A stretch of 26,929 nt of DNA from Didymodactylos carnosus (lineage: Eukaryota > Rotifera > Eurotatoria > Philodinida > Philodinidae), in assembly GCA_905250885.1 (NCBI GenBank), contig CAJNOQ010002012.1, forward strand, positions 1 through 26,929, in the 5' to 3' direction. The notes under the pieces are model-generated. The model saw only the letters and a list, made by a program, of their open reading frames with translations, ran no database searches and had not been told where the DNA came from. The translations under genes were made by a program, and so were the position numbers. Below, piece by piece: positions 1 through 9,957 of this stretch (position 1 is the stretch's first letter; every line of letters starts with the position of its first letter).

Positions 1-597
1 GTTAAGTTTTGATCGAAAAAAATCGATTTTACTGACGGATGGCGTCAGCGACGTGGTTCATTAAAAACAGTTTTTTTCCCTTGGATTTCGTATGGAAACC
101 TCCAAAACCACCCAAATATACTCAAAAATGTCCCAGCTTTTCAATACGGAACAGAAATCCGTTTCAAACTAGTGTTTTCAGGTAAAAGAAACCGTTTGAG
201 GTCGAAAATTCGTGAAAAACCTGTTATTCGTCCTCGTCATTTGACTTTTCCGCCGATAGGATAAGAGGTAACATTACCAGAATAACATAGATGTATGCAG
301 TTTTCAATGCTCTATCAAATCATGGTAAAATGTATTTTCGAAGTTTACCCAGTTTGGAAAAATCCGGGTTTTCCAACTAAGGTTTTCCAGAAAACCTTAC
401 AAAATCCGGTTTTGACTTGAAAACACTAGTTTGAAGCGGATTTCGGTTCCGTATTGGAAAGCTGGGACATTTTTGAGTATATTTAGGTGGTTTTGGAGGT
501 TTCCATACGAAATCCAAGGGAAAAAAACTGTTTTTAATGAACCACGTCGCTGACGCCATCTGTCAGTAAAATCGATTTTTTTCGATCAAAACTTAAC
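1..597. repeat. 597-bp palindromic (fold-back/MITE-like) element at the window start
   Basis: Positions 1-180 and 418-597 are reverse complements with about five mismatches in 180 (roughly 97% identity), separated by a 237-nt loop. Each outer end reads GTTAAGTTTTGATCG inward. The left arm begins at base 1, so the element may extend outside the window and any target duplication on that side is invisible. No transposase is encoded; short open frames inside are by-products of the arms. It is best read as a non-autonomous inverted-repeat DNA element. An assembly fold-back is less likely because the arms have diverged slightly. Confidence 0.85.
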
Positions 598-844
598 TAT
601 TTTCCAGCTTTGACCTGATATTCACGATCAGCATCAAATTATCCATCGAATAAAGTATGCTTAGAAAAATTCTGAGTAAAAACGTTTTTCGATGTTCCAA
701 AGGTGGTGGTATAGGGAGTACAAATTTTCCGAAAAATTGAAAATGGTTTTTCCAAGCTGCCATATACCTTATTCGACGCAGAATTTCACGCTGATTCTGT
801 ATACGTAACTCTTGTGCAGAAATATCAAGGGAAAATGTTGACTC
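598..844. other. Repeat-like spacer without a gene
   Basis: No coding frame is visible. Near 789-805 there is a reverse-strand copy of the core CGCTGATTC that recurs elsewhere in the window (see the dispersed core repeat), so part of this stretch is probably old repeat DNA. Confidence 0.4.
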
Positions 845-1030
845 TTATAAGCCCCCGTCCTTTTGTTGTTTCTTTAAAGGTTCAAAACTAGGTTTTTCAA
901 TATTTTCCTCTATTGCTATTGCTTTAGTCGCAATTAGCGATGCAAAATGAACACTGCGCCAAGCACTACCACAATGTTTTAATACAAATGAAGTTGCATT
1001 ACGGGATTGTTGGAGATATAGCCGTAATGT
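845..1030 (-). pseudogene. Coding-like fragment, 61 codons, no start codon
   Basis: Reading minus from 1030 to the TAA at 845-847 gives a stop-free frame with balanced, protein-like composition (for example SRNATSFVLKHCGSAWRSV and FEPLKKQQKDGGL). A TAA lies directly upstream (1031-1033) and there is no methionine, so it is either an internal exon or a remnant. A GTAAGA donor-like site lies on the same strand near 1072, but I could not join it in frame. Family not recognised. It lies next to two other fragments that may belong to the same decayed locus. Confidence 0.35.
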
Positions 1031-1182
1031 TTATGATAATAAATTTGATATTGAAACAAATGATCATCTGCTCTTACCTATGAGCAGTAGTATAGTGCTT
1101 AATTTAATTTTTTAATCTTCTCATAGTAGTATTTTGTTATGAAAGTTTTGTGAACCAAGACCGAATCTACAAAATTGTTTCG

Positions 1183-1404
1183 TCATATTCTTTTTCTCTC
1201 AGCCAGTGTTGCAGTCATAAAAAAATTATAAACTTTTTGTTTATTTTCTGTTTCTTTACGAATGGTCACAAATTGTAAAGGATGTTTTGACGATGAGTGA
1301 ACATCGATCAACTGATTTAGAATCTTTCCGTATTTTTGGTTTAAGCAATATATCAAAGACCAATAACTGTTATCGGAGATGAATACATTGTTATTTGTAA
1401 CCAT
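1183..1404 (-). pseudogene. Unrecognised minus-strand open frame, possibly part of a decayed gene
   Basis: Starting at the methionine at about 1404 this frame gives about 73 residues (begins MVTNNNVFISDNSYWSLIYC, later PLQFVTIRKETENKQ). Composition is plausible for protein but no family is recognised. It lies just downstream, on the minus strand, of the left arm of a 1429-1592 inverted repeat whose other arm is part of a plus-strand coding-like frame. This suggests a locus that was duplicated in inverted orientation and then decayed. Confidence 0.3.
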
Positions 1405-1428
1405 AAAGAAGTGCAATTGGATGATTTA

Positions 1429-1592
1429 GTCGGCATATATTTACCATTATTATCTTCTAATTGTCGTCGTTATACCGATTCGGTAAACCTTTGATATCGG
1501 ACAGTAAGTAAAGGTGAAAATGATTGGCTTTGTAAGCTAATATCAGTGGATAACGACGACGGTTACAAGATAATGGTAAATATATGCCGACT
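1429..1592. repeat. Imperfect inverted repeat (~46-nt arms)
   Basis: Arms 1429-1475 and 1548-1592 are reverse complements with a few substitutions and a 2-3 nt length difference. Both contain the string GGTAAATATATGCCGAC or its complement. The right arm is inside a plus-strand stop-free frame (1495-1701). The left arm, read on the minus strand, encodes a related peptide (…MVNICRL…) interrupted by a stop. That fits an inverted duplication of a coding segment better than a transposon terminus. Confidence 0.65.
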
Positions 1593-1701
1593 CAGATCTG
1601 CTAGTCAAATGATTGAACGACAAATTTATTTCATCAGAAAAGAAATAGAAGGTCATGTGAAAATCAAGTTGGGTGAAAAACACACTGAGCTTTTCCATTA
1701 A
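1495..1701 (+). pseudogene. Coding-like fragment, 68 codons, no start codon
   Basis: A stop-free plus frame runs from just after a TGA (1492-1494) to TAA 1699-1701. It has protein-like composition (GENDWLCKLISVDNDDG, then MIERQIYFIRKEIEG, ending KHTELFH) but no ATG near its 5' end. It could be a terminal exon (a CAG precedes position 1504) or a remnant. Family not recognised. Its middle is shared, in inverted orientation, with 1429-1475. Confidence 0.35.
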
Positions 1702-3350
1702 GCGCAAAAATAAAATTTTATAAAAGAGTTCCTCTCAACTTATCACTTTTACTTTCATGGATTTTGGTCCGTTTTTTCATCAGCTTAGAAAACAAGATCT
1801 AGGTAGATTCGTCCCTGTCTGAAAGTTAGAGGTCTTCACACTAGTAAACCTGTCAGTTTGAAACTTTTGATATAGCCAAACAATTTTATTCAGTAAACAC
1901 ACTTGTTCAACAAGGAGCTCAGCAAAACAAAGGTGATGAAGTAAAACAGATCCGAGTTGCAAAATGTAACGAATGAATTACGAGCGCTAGAATAATAATG
2001 AATTAATGGAATTTCTTTTGTCTTTATAATACAACGTTTTAGATTAAGTTGTAGTAGTAGTACTAATAGTGCTTGGTATGTAGATGATTAATAAACCTTT
2101 TCTATACGTTGTAAAGATTTAAATCGAATATTATAAAACAGCACATCTAGATTACACAGTGTAATTAATTGGTACTCACTTTCAACAATCTACATGTTAT
2201 TCGATTAATTATCCTTAGTGCGCCAGTGACTCGCACCCTTATTACTATATGCTATAATGCAAAAAAGATCATTGTACCTAAAATATCTTAAAAACCACAA
2301 ATCAGATAAATTTTCGTTCGCAGAAAGGGCACATCTACACACTATAACAAATATAAAGTGCAAAAGAAGTACATTGATCGGACAATCCATTGATAGAGAA
2401 GTGCGTCTTACAAACCTTTTTTATTTCTCGAAGTGGTGTAGTTTTAAAAGATCGGATATACTAAAAGCTTAACTGGGCTCGAACTATAGCTTCGCTATAG
2501 TTACGAGCAGAGACCATCTCAGAACAGGGCTGTCCTGCGATATATATTTTTTTGTCCTGTCTTGTTGCAGGCCAGGGCAATACAAAATTCCTTGGTTTGT
2601 TCTGCGAGAAATTGAATTTTGAGATTTTCAAGCTTCTTTTTAAGTAAAATTTTGAGATCTCTCGTATACGTGAAAATAAAAATGACAGCCAACTTTTCTA
2701 AAATTCATAATAATAAAAAAAAGATTCTGCTGCGCACGAGAAACACATTCAGTATTTGTAATGAGTTTCTTGAAGATAAAGTCTGCTAGGTTAAGGGGAA
2801 AAACTTTCTTTTGCACTACAGCGCGTCCTACCCCGCCAGACAGGGCCAAAAAAATTTTATGAGTAATTTTTTGACAGGGCAGGGCGAAAAACGTTGCTCT
2901 GCGATGGTCTGTAGTTGCGAAATAGGGTAAAAAGTTGTGAACGGCTGAATTGCACTGATTAAAAAAGTTCTATATTCCACCTCGAACCGATGATCTATTT
3001 GAACCAACAATTAGCTCCAAAAATGATGCATTGCAAGCTTGTATCTTACATTTTCTATGCACTTATAAATATTCGGATTGATCTTTTTATAATCAATTAC
3101 ACTGAAGTGTGCAATCTTTTGATGTATTGACTTTGTGAATAATTTATTTGTTTGTTCAAAGAACAAAGATAAAATTGTATTCTTTGGCGTATCGTCATCT
3201 ATTGCAGTTGTTCAATATTAAATATAAATATTCAAAACTTACTTGACAAAGATTTTATTTACAGTCGTAAGTAATTGTAGTAGAAATGCAAAATAAAAGT
3301 ATTCGCCTTAATTTTCTGTTAGAATTCATCATCAAAGTTAATTTTTATAA
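1702..3350. other. Intergenic stretch upstream of the ammonia-lyase
   Basis: No convincing gene. Several open frames of 60-70 codons exist on both strands (2205-2472, 2640-3010) but overlap each other, lack recognisable motifs and look like chance. Structure seen: a strong hairpin at 2477-2508. Close to the downstream gene, TTTATTTACAG (ending 3264) is a good 3' splice-acceptor sequence, which could serve a 5'UTR intron or, if this is a bdelloid, spliced-leader trans-splicing. Confidence 0.4.
2477..2508. other. Strong hairpin, 14-bp stem with one bulge
   Basis: GCTCG-AACTATAGC pairs with GCTATAGTT-a-CGAGC around a TTC loop. It stands out in AT-rich surroundings but has no U-tract, tRNA loops or conserved RNA signature, so no function is assigned. 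Confidence 0.5.
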
Positions 3351-6214
3351 ATGTCTACTGCAACATCTTGTCAGGACTTATGTCCATCGTCACTGACAAA
3401 CGATTCTGTCGATCAGCAGAAGGAAAACAAAGATAATAATTGGCTTACGAATGCGCCTGCATATGTTGATGGCAATCACGCTTGTAAGTATATGATTCTT
3501 TTGTAGAAAATTAAAAAAAAAATTTCAGTCAGTCATTTCATATAAGAATCTTCTGAAAGATGAAGGATCGTTATTACCTGTAAGTTTCTTTTTTTAAATT
3601 GACTCAAAAAAGTTTTTTCTGTACACGATTGAAGGACACGACTCTATCAGAAGTGATATTTCACTATTATTGATCAAAATATTTGATTAAGATAGTCATC
3701 ATATGTTTTTGCTCGGATATTAATTGGAGATATTTTTTTATGTCGTATAGATCATTTTTATTTTTTATTGTTCACATGATAATAGCAACTTTGTTTTCTA
3801 TAAGTATTTTTTACGATTATTAGCAATAATCTTATTTAAGGTTATCGACATATACAAGTAGAATCGACACAGTTTTCTCAAAATAATAAAAAAAGCAAAT
3901 TATGAATTCAAATAAGCCGTGTATGTAAAATTTGTAGAAATTAGTATCAAATTGCCATGAAACTTCCATTGACATTAAATAAAAGGGCTATTACCATTTG
4001 TTAATTTTTTTTGTAGTACAAATGACTATGTTGGATGAACGTCATTTATCTGACGATGAATTGAAAGAACGTTTGAAAGAGTTGGAGCGTGAAATAAAAC
4101 AAATAAATTTATCTACAATAGAAGCATCTGAAGAAGATCTCTATGATGAATGGTGTGATCCAAAAAATTTACGTGTTTTAAAATTTGAAGAAATAGCGGC
4201 TGCAGCATATCGTATTAAATGTGGGGTTGAAAAGACACCATGCCCTGTAAACAAATAGACTACGATACTAGTTAATTAAAAAAATTCATAATTTTCTTAA
4301 TTATTTTAGTTGTCTCACATGTCAGGTATCACGAATATGGAAATATATTTTAAAAAAGAGTTTTTATTGACTACAGGAAGTTTCAAAGAACGTGGAGCGA
4401 GAAATACTCTTATGATACTATCACCGGTAAGTATCTTGTAATAAATATCAAACTTTTTTTTTGAAACTTTTTTATTTTTGTTCATAGGAAGAAAAAACTC
4501 GTGGTGTTATAGCAGCAAGTGCAGGTAGCACACTTGAAAAAATTTCGACTCAAACTGTTTATCTTTCTTTGCGATGATGTTTTTCTCTTAGGTAATCATG
4601 CTCTAGCAATGTGTTTTCATGGTCGAAAATTGGGAATACCAGTTGTGGTAGTAATGCCTCATCATGCACCAATTATGAAAGTGAATAATTGTAAATCATT
4701 AGGTGCCGTCATTATTGTTAAGGGACAAGATTTAGGAGAGGTTTGAAGAAAATATTTTTCTATACATACAGTTATGTTTTTTAAACTAAGTTTATTTTAT
4801 TTTTTAGTCAAAAAGAGTAGCGTTGAAGTTGGGAAAGTTGTTGGGCTTAAGATACATCAATGGGTAAAGTTTTAATAGTTTCTCTGTTTTCTTTAATACT
4901 AATAAATATACGATGAATTCTTTCCTTGAATGAATAGCTTTAAGCATAGTTATTTCTTAATGTGTTAAAATTTAATTAACTAAAAATCTTATAAAATTGT
5001 GTTTAAAACTTGTGTTTCTAACTATGGCTCTTGTACGGTTTGCCTGGAACATCATTTACTTATTGTCTTTTCGTTAATAAAGATTTGATCATCCACATAT
5101 ATTAGCTGGACAGGGAAGCATGGGTTTGGAAATACTAGATCAAGTACCAGATGTTGATGCTATTATTATTCCGACAGGTAGGCTTTAATTGAACGATCTG
5201 ATTTCTGTCTTATTAATGAATGTTATCTTATTATGTTTGTCTAAAGGCGGTGGTGGACTACTCGCTGGCACAGGTAAAAGCTCATCAGTAGTGAAAAACA
5301 AATGCAGATGATTATTTCTGATGTTTTTTTATTATAAATTAGCTGTCGCTGTTAAATCTGTCAATCCTCGAGTATTAATCATTGCTGCTGAATCTGAACG
5401 TTCACCAAGTTTTTTTCAAGCAATGAAAGCTGGACGACCTGTTGTAACAGAATGTTTACCGACATTAGCTGATGGTTTATCAGTTCCACTTGTCGGAAGT
5501 AATGCATTCGCAACAAGTTCTTCTTTGGTAGACAAAGTTGTGACGGTGAGCGAAGAATTTATTGCATTAGCAATATTACGTTTATTAGAAATGGAAAAAG
5601 CGGTTGTTGAAGGCGCAGGAGCTACGGGTTTTGCTGCTGTTTTACAGGGTTTAGTTCCGGAATTGATAGGCAAAAAGTAAGCAATATGTTTTTCTACTTG
5701 AATAGCTATCACAATTATCCTGTTATTTTATAGAGTAGTCATACCTTTGTGTGGAGGTAATATTGATACAACAGTCCTTGGAAGAGTATTAGAACGTGGT
5801 CTTGTTGCCGATGATCGTCTTTTAAAAGTTTGGGTTACTGTTAGGTTTGTGAAACGTTCAAATAGTTCTGATCAAAATCAAAGACAAATTATGTTTTTTT
5901 TGATTACAGTGATCGTCCAGGGAGTTTACACCAACTTTGTAAATTGTTCCACGGTTCTGGAGCTAGTGTAAAAGATATCTATCATGAACGTGCATGGCTA
6001 AAGTCTGATATGTTTTCCGTTCAGGTTTGTTTGTTTTATTTGTAGCTTGAAAAAAACCGAATCTAGTATTGTTGTACATATGATGACTTTTAAGAACTTG
6101 ATATTCCTTTTTTAGATACAAGTTATTTTAGAAGTTCGTGATCGTGAACATGCGAAAGAGCTGAGCGACTTGATACGCGCCAATTATGATCAAGTGAAAT
6201 TTTTTGACCATTAA
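3351..6214 (+). CDS. PLP-dependent L-threonine/L-serine ammonia-lyase (12 exons, 500 aa)
   Basis: This gene encodes a fold-type II pyridoxal-phosphate enzyme that deaminates threonine to 2-oxobutyrate (and usually serine to pyruvate) in the cytosol. Exons: 3351-3483, 4017-4246, 4310-4426, 4488-4524, 4592-4740, 4808-4863, 5083-5177, 5247-5273, 5343-5676, 5734-5844, 5910-6024, 6116-6214. All introns are GT-AG, the phases match, and the coding length is 1503 nt. Seen in the protein: an Asp/Glu-rich, helical N-terminal extension (about 50-95); DEWCDPKN (88-95), as in animal homologues; the Schiff-base lysine in GSFKERGA (K147); SAGNHA (171-176); the glycine phosphate loop GGGG (273-276); CGGNID; and a C-terminal ACT-like tail (about 420-500, SDRPGSLHQL). 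The in-frame stop after residue 121 is intronic (donor at 4247). The start is the first ATG that joins exon 2 in frame; a start within exon 2 (ATG 4021 or 4027) is possible. Exon 1 is the least certain part. Confidence 0.94.
3533..3579 (+). other. Candidate 47-nt cryptic/poison exon in ammonia-lyase intron 1
   Basis: Within the 533-nt first intron a segment is bounded by a pyrimidine-poor CAGTCAG acceptor and a perfect GTAAGT donor. It is open in the frame set by exon 1, but it shifts phase so that exon 2 would read TAC AAA TGA and stop at once. It could be an unproductive-splicing exon, or a decayed exon. Prediction only. Confidence 0.25.
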
Positions 6215-6536
6215 TAGAACAAATTAATTAGAAATTAACAGGACCATTTTTCTATATTTATTGAAACAATTTTGTCTATTAATTGTAAAACTATGATTGT
6301 TTTATGGTATTATTTAATAGATTTTAGTTCTTATCTTTTAAATTTTTTTAGCAAGTGATTTCTTCGGATTGACTTGAACAAATGAACGAATCCAAATTGT
6401 TTCCAAGGACGGTTTGACAGTACTGACGCTAATAACTTGCAATAATTTGAATAATCATTTTGCATAATCGCATCATCGCAAGGAAAGATTGAAACGAGTT
6501 ACAAAGCTGAACAGTGTTTATTGACAAATTTTCAAG
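6215..6536. other. 3' flank of the ammonia-lyase
   Basis: AT-rich, no gene seen. There is no clear AATAAA within 100 nt of the stop, so the polyadenylation site is not assigned. Confidence 0.3.
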
Positions 6537-6686
6537 TTAAAGAAGTAGTATCGATAAGTCGATTTTTCGTTTCAAAAAATTCCCGATTGAAAGTCACATA
6601 TTTGGAATCAGCGTCGAATTCTGAACAAAATGGCCGATTCAAGTTTTTTTTGATAAAATTTTATTTTTCGCCTGCCAAATCTGCCC
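6537..6686 (+). repeat. Dispersed repeat copy A (inverted partner at 16974-17124)
   Basis: About 150 nt, matching the reverse complement of 16974-17124 at roughly 90% or better, including GCCTGCCAAATCTGC at one end and GATTGAAAGTCACATATTTG inside. It carries one copy of the GGAATCAGCG core. Open frames across it (6521-6703) are not genes. Confidence 0.85.
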
Positions 6687-6950
6687 CCATAGTGGGTAAT
6701 TAGGCAGCAATTTGGTCAAAAAGATGAAGTTTGATTTTTCTTGATTTGAAGATTGGCCTATATACTTCAAGTGGCGGGCTATCTAACGGCAAAAGAATTT
6801 TTATCCGAAGTCCTTTCCTCTCGGGAAAAAGTTAGTCGGAAAAATCCTTCTATTATTTTGTACCTTTTTGGAAAAACCGCATTTTCTCGACTTAAATTTG
6901 GTGTCAGCATTAATCTGAGGCCATATTCGGAATCAGCGGAAGTTAGGCTT

Positions 6951-7451
6951 CTAATCAGCATGGAAAAAGTTTTTCTCGAGCCTCATTCTTAAAAAAGATT
7001 TTGACCTTGAGAATGGTAAACCAAGAACGGGTATATAGGAAAGTACATTAATAACCTTTTGTGCTTTGTTTATAAAGCAAAATTCACACAATGCCAGACT
7101 ACCAGAATTGTCCTTATTACAACTGCCACATGTCCATTTATTTTCTTGATCGAGATATTTTTCATCCGTCAATTCAGTGATAGTAACTATTTTGCCACCA
7201 CTAAGATAGATTCCCTTTTTTAAATAGCGTTGATCTGTCAAACCATCTGCTTCTTCAGACTTTGAACGACCAATTATTTGAACATCATACCATGATCCAT
7301 ACCATAAGCTTTGATCGAATTCAAATTTTGAACACATTTTTGACGGTTTCAAACGTTGTAAACAGATTCCTTGACCAGATGTATAAATATTAGCTGCTAA
7401 GATTTCAAAACCATCCATACGATGGTTCAGAACACTTAGTACAGCGCCCAT
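6951..7451 (-). CDS. RanBP2-type zinc-finger protein with N-myristoylation start (166 aa)
   Basis: Single-exon frame from ATG 7451 to a stop at 6951. The N-terminus MGAVLS fits the N-myristoylation rule (Gly2, Ser6), predicting membrane attachment. Residues 106-125 match the RanBP2/NZF zinc-finger pattern exactly: W106-x-C108-x2-C111-x3-N115-x6-C122-x2-C125. Such fingers bind ubiquitin, Ran-GDP or single-stranded RNA; the TF/Φ ubiquitin-binding signature of NZF fingers is not evident, so the ligand is unknown. A hydrophobic, Pro-containing segment follows (NVLSYIPVLGLPF, 135-147). The last 15-20 residues are basic and lie beside a dispersed-repeat copy (6922-6938), so the C-terminus may be truncated or replaced. 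Residues 1-100 are not recognised. Upstream, 7452-7720 has no other gene. Confidence 0.72.
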   Translation of the reverse strand: MGAVLSVLNHRMDGFEILAANIYTSGQGICLQRLKPSKMCSKFEFDQSLWYGSWYDVQIIGRSKSEEADGLTDQRYLKKGIYLSGGKIVTITELTDEKYLDQENKWTCGSCNKDNSGSLALCEFCFINKAQKVINVLSYIPVLGLPFSRSKSFLRMRLEKNFFHAD

Positions 7452-7859
7452 TGATATGTACCGTGATGTATCAAGAGACGTTCTTTTTATGTTTTAAAGA
7501 TTCGGATTTATTTTGATTATGAAAGTTGAGTTAATAAAAACTTTCACTTTTATAGCTGTTTTTAATTCCTCTCTCAGGGTTATTCCAAGAAGAATAGTTC
7601 GAATAAGATAAGAATTACCTTCGGAAGAAGTATATATTGCTTATCTAACTTTACATTGAAAAGACACACATAACACTGGACTTCGAAATTTTCAAATGCG
7701 ATTTGAGTCCGGGGGAATGAGATATTCGGAATCAGCGTGGTCGATTGCCTATAGGTCTATGATTTTTAGTCCGGGGTCATTCCGAAAATTAAATTCGGGA
7801 GCCTTATAAAAATATTCGAAAACATGTACGCGCTGACGAGGATACGAACCTAGATTCAG
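7452..7859. other. Spacer with a core-repeat copy
   Basis: No gene seen. It includes the GGAATCAGCG core at 7721-7737 and the 5' flank of the zinc-finger gene. Promoter elements cannot be assigned from sequence alone. Confidence 0.35.
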
Positions 7860-7872
7860 TTAGTGTTTTGTT

Positions 7873-7992
7873 ATGACTGAAATGCCTCTCTGTTATGGTT
7901 CTCTTTCAGCTGCCTCAAATGATTTCTGTCAGGCTACAAAAATGCATTCACTTTCGCATGACTGCGCCTCCTGTGACCGACGGCCATTCTAA
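7873..7992 (+). pseudogene. Truncated copy of the repeat-borne 98-codon frame
   Basis: Starts at ATG 7873 and reads MTEMPLCYGSLSAASNDF and on to CDRRPF, then hits a stop just after the repeat block ends. It differs from the right-hand copy (minus 9957-9661) by two substitutions (Ala/Val, Ser/Pro). Its C-terminal part survives separately at about 8893-8925. Probably not expressed as protein. Confidence 0.5.
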
Positions 7993-8193
7993 CATTTTCT
8001 AACTTTAGCCCAAGACTAGTCTATTTTTACAATTCGGGCATGCTTGATTCACAGCATCCATCTCATGCATTATACAAGAATCGAGTCAGAGACGTGATTG
8101 GCGTCTATGTATACGGGCACGCTGCTTGACAGCAAAATACATGAATTTTGTCTGTACTCCAAGCGACATGCATTTTTCGGTCTGTTACAGTAG

Positions 8194-8457
8194 GGTCTGA
8201 TTTGTGAACATCTGCAATTTACATAATATATCTAGATGTATATCTAGACGTTCAGATATTCAGATATTCTGATATTCAAGTTAGATATTTAGATATTCAG
8301 ATGCTATAGAAATGGGGAAAAGGGAAGGTGGGGGTGGCAAGGGAAGATGAGAGTGAGGCGCTTCCTGATATTCGCCACCGTGAAAGAAAAGAGGAAGATA
8401 TCTGAATATCTGAACATCTAGATATTATGTAAATTGCAGATTTTCACAAATCAGACC
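8194..8457. mobile_element. 264-bp MITE-like element with ~65-75-nt terminal inverted repeats
   Basis: The ends are GGTCTGATTTGTGAA and its complement. The arms (about 8194-8269 and 8396-8457) stay complementary through a run of AGATATTC-type repeats; the left arm carries a short extra duplication of TATATCTAGATG. The interior is GC-richer and encodes nothing. No clear target duplication is seen (the right flank repeats GGTCT). It sits inside the left copy of the 7860-9970 inverted duplication, so it inserted after or during that event. Confidence 0.75.
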
Positions 8458-8950
8458 GGTCTCGTCTGTTAAGATGCATTCTGTTCTCTCATTTTTCTAT
8501 TCACCATTTTGTTATATCAGCGCAACAGTTATATAAACATTACAGTTTACTAGTATAAATACTTATACTTGGGTATATTTCAAAGTTTTTGACTTGATGC
8601 TTTTTCCTGTCATGTGAGAAGTACTAATTAATACTAAATAAAAAATGAAAACTGGAATGAAAATTCACTAATTAACTGTTTTTCATTTTAGAATATCCAT
8701 GCCGATTCAGTTTTTATTGTGCGGACATCTGGTTAGGGAAAAATATAGATTAATGCATTTCTCTTGATTCACATATATCTGTACAAGCATTCGGCTTGCA
8801 AGTTGCATATCTGAAAATGTATGCGACGTGTCTCTGTTCGTGCATGTACAGGCAACGTACGTATCAAGAAATTGGTCTTGGGTTCCCATGACCAACGATC
8901 TGGTCATTCATAAGAAAGGACGCTAGGATGATTATTGGCTACATATGTTC

Positions 8951-9636
8951 ATATAGCTCAAGAAAACTAAATTCCACTTAGCACAAGTGTCTGCTCAATA
9001 GAAACTGTGGTGTTCTATGCATAGAAGCTTTGATGTAAAAAAAATATGCAAATTTGCTTTCTCGATTACACATTTGTATAGTGTCGACACGCATGCATAT
9101 ATTATAAGGTGCCCCAAATTCAAAGTTCTAGCAATATGTATATATTGCTCCATTCCAAATAATCATGGGTTTATGTTCTTGTATAAAGGTTTGAAAGCAT
9201 ATTTGACAACAACTTAGTTTTTATCCATTTTCTTTATTAAGTCAAGAATCAACTATAAAAGAAACAATCTAATGTGTTACGAAATAAAGGATGACAAAAA
9301 ATTAGTCATATGTTTACTTACTCATCAATAATGAAGAAACGGGGAAAAAACAGAGCTTTACATCATAAGAGAATAAAAGGAAATAATACTCATACAATTC
9401 AAATGACACATAATTAGTTCAAATACAAAAATTTACCTTAATTTATATCCCGACAGTTGAGAACTGAAACAAGACCTTCTAAGAAATTTCTTCCAGGCAT
9501 GCATTCTTTTATCATAGAGTCATGACTGTGTCAGGTTTTGAGAAAATAACAGTTACGACAGTTATCAATGTCATATACCAGACAATCCTAAAGTGAGAAA
9601 TGCTCTCTCTATCCTGGGGTTCTAAGCCCTGTATAC
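8951..9636. other. Loop of the inverted duplication, no gene
   Basis: About 690 nt between the inner arms. Open frames here (for example 9017-9217) carry no motif and are AT-rich. Nothing functional identified. Confidence 0.35.
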
Positions 9637-9660
9637 GAACATATGTAGCCAATAATCATT

Positions 9661-9957
9661 CTAGCGTCCTTTCTTATGAATGATCAGATCGTTCTTGGTA
9701 GCAAGAAAAAAGACGAACGGCTTATCACAAGATGCAACAAAATTGAAATACGGGTGTGTGACAGAGCTGCCAGATGGTCCGCATTTTTTGCGGTCGTCGT
9801 GCATGCGTAACAACAAACTAATGGCATGTTCGTAGGGCAAGAATGGCCGTCGGTCACAAGAGGCGCAGTCATGCGAAAGTGGATGCATTTTTGTAGCCTG
9901 ACAGAAATCATTTGAGACAGCTGAAAGAGAACCATAACAGAGAGGCATTTCAGTCAT
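9661..9957 (-). CDS. Repeat-borne hypothetical frame, 98 codons
   Basis: ATG 9957 to stop 9661, entirely inside the right half of the inverted duplication. It has several Cys and His residues (CASCDRRPF; MHDDRKKC) but no spacing I recognise as a known zinc finger. Its ATG overlaps the TGA stop of the ankyrin gene's last exon (ATGA). A truncated copy lies at 7873. It may be a chance frame in a repeat; the ends are conserved between copies but the middle is not. Confidence 0.3.
   Translation of the reverse strand: MTEMPLCYGSLSAVSNDFCQATKMHPLSHDCASCDRRPFLPYEHAISLLLRMHDDRKKCGPSGSSVTHPYFNFVASCDKPFVFFLATKNDLIIHKKGR

Noticed and set aside
377-559. 60-codon minus-strand frame in the first palindrome
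   Set aside because: It coincides with one arm of the inverted repeat and has no domain; an incidental open frame.
2205-3010. Overlapping 60-71-codon frames on both strands
   Set aside because: No recognisable domain, the two strands compete, and there is no splice or codon evidence for either.
5416-5712. 98-codon minus-strand frame
   Set aside because: Lies antisense to the large ninth exon of the ammonia-lyase, whose sense translation matches a known enzyme family; it is a shadow.
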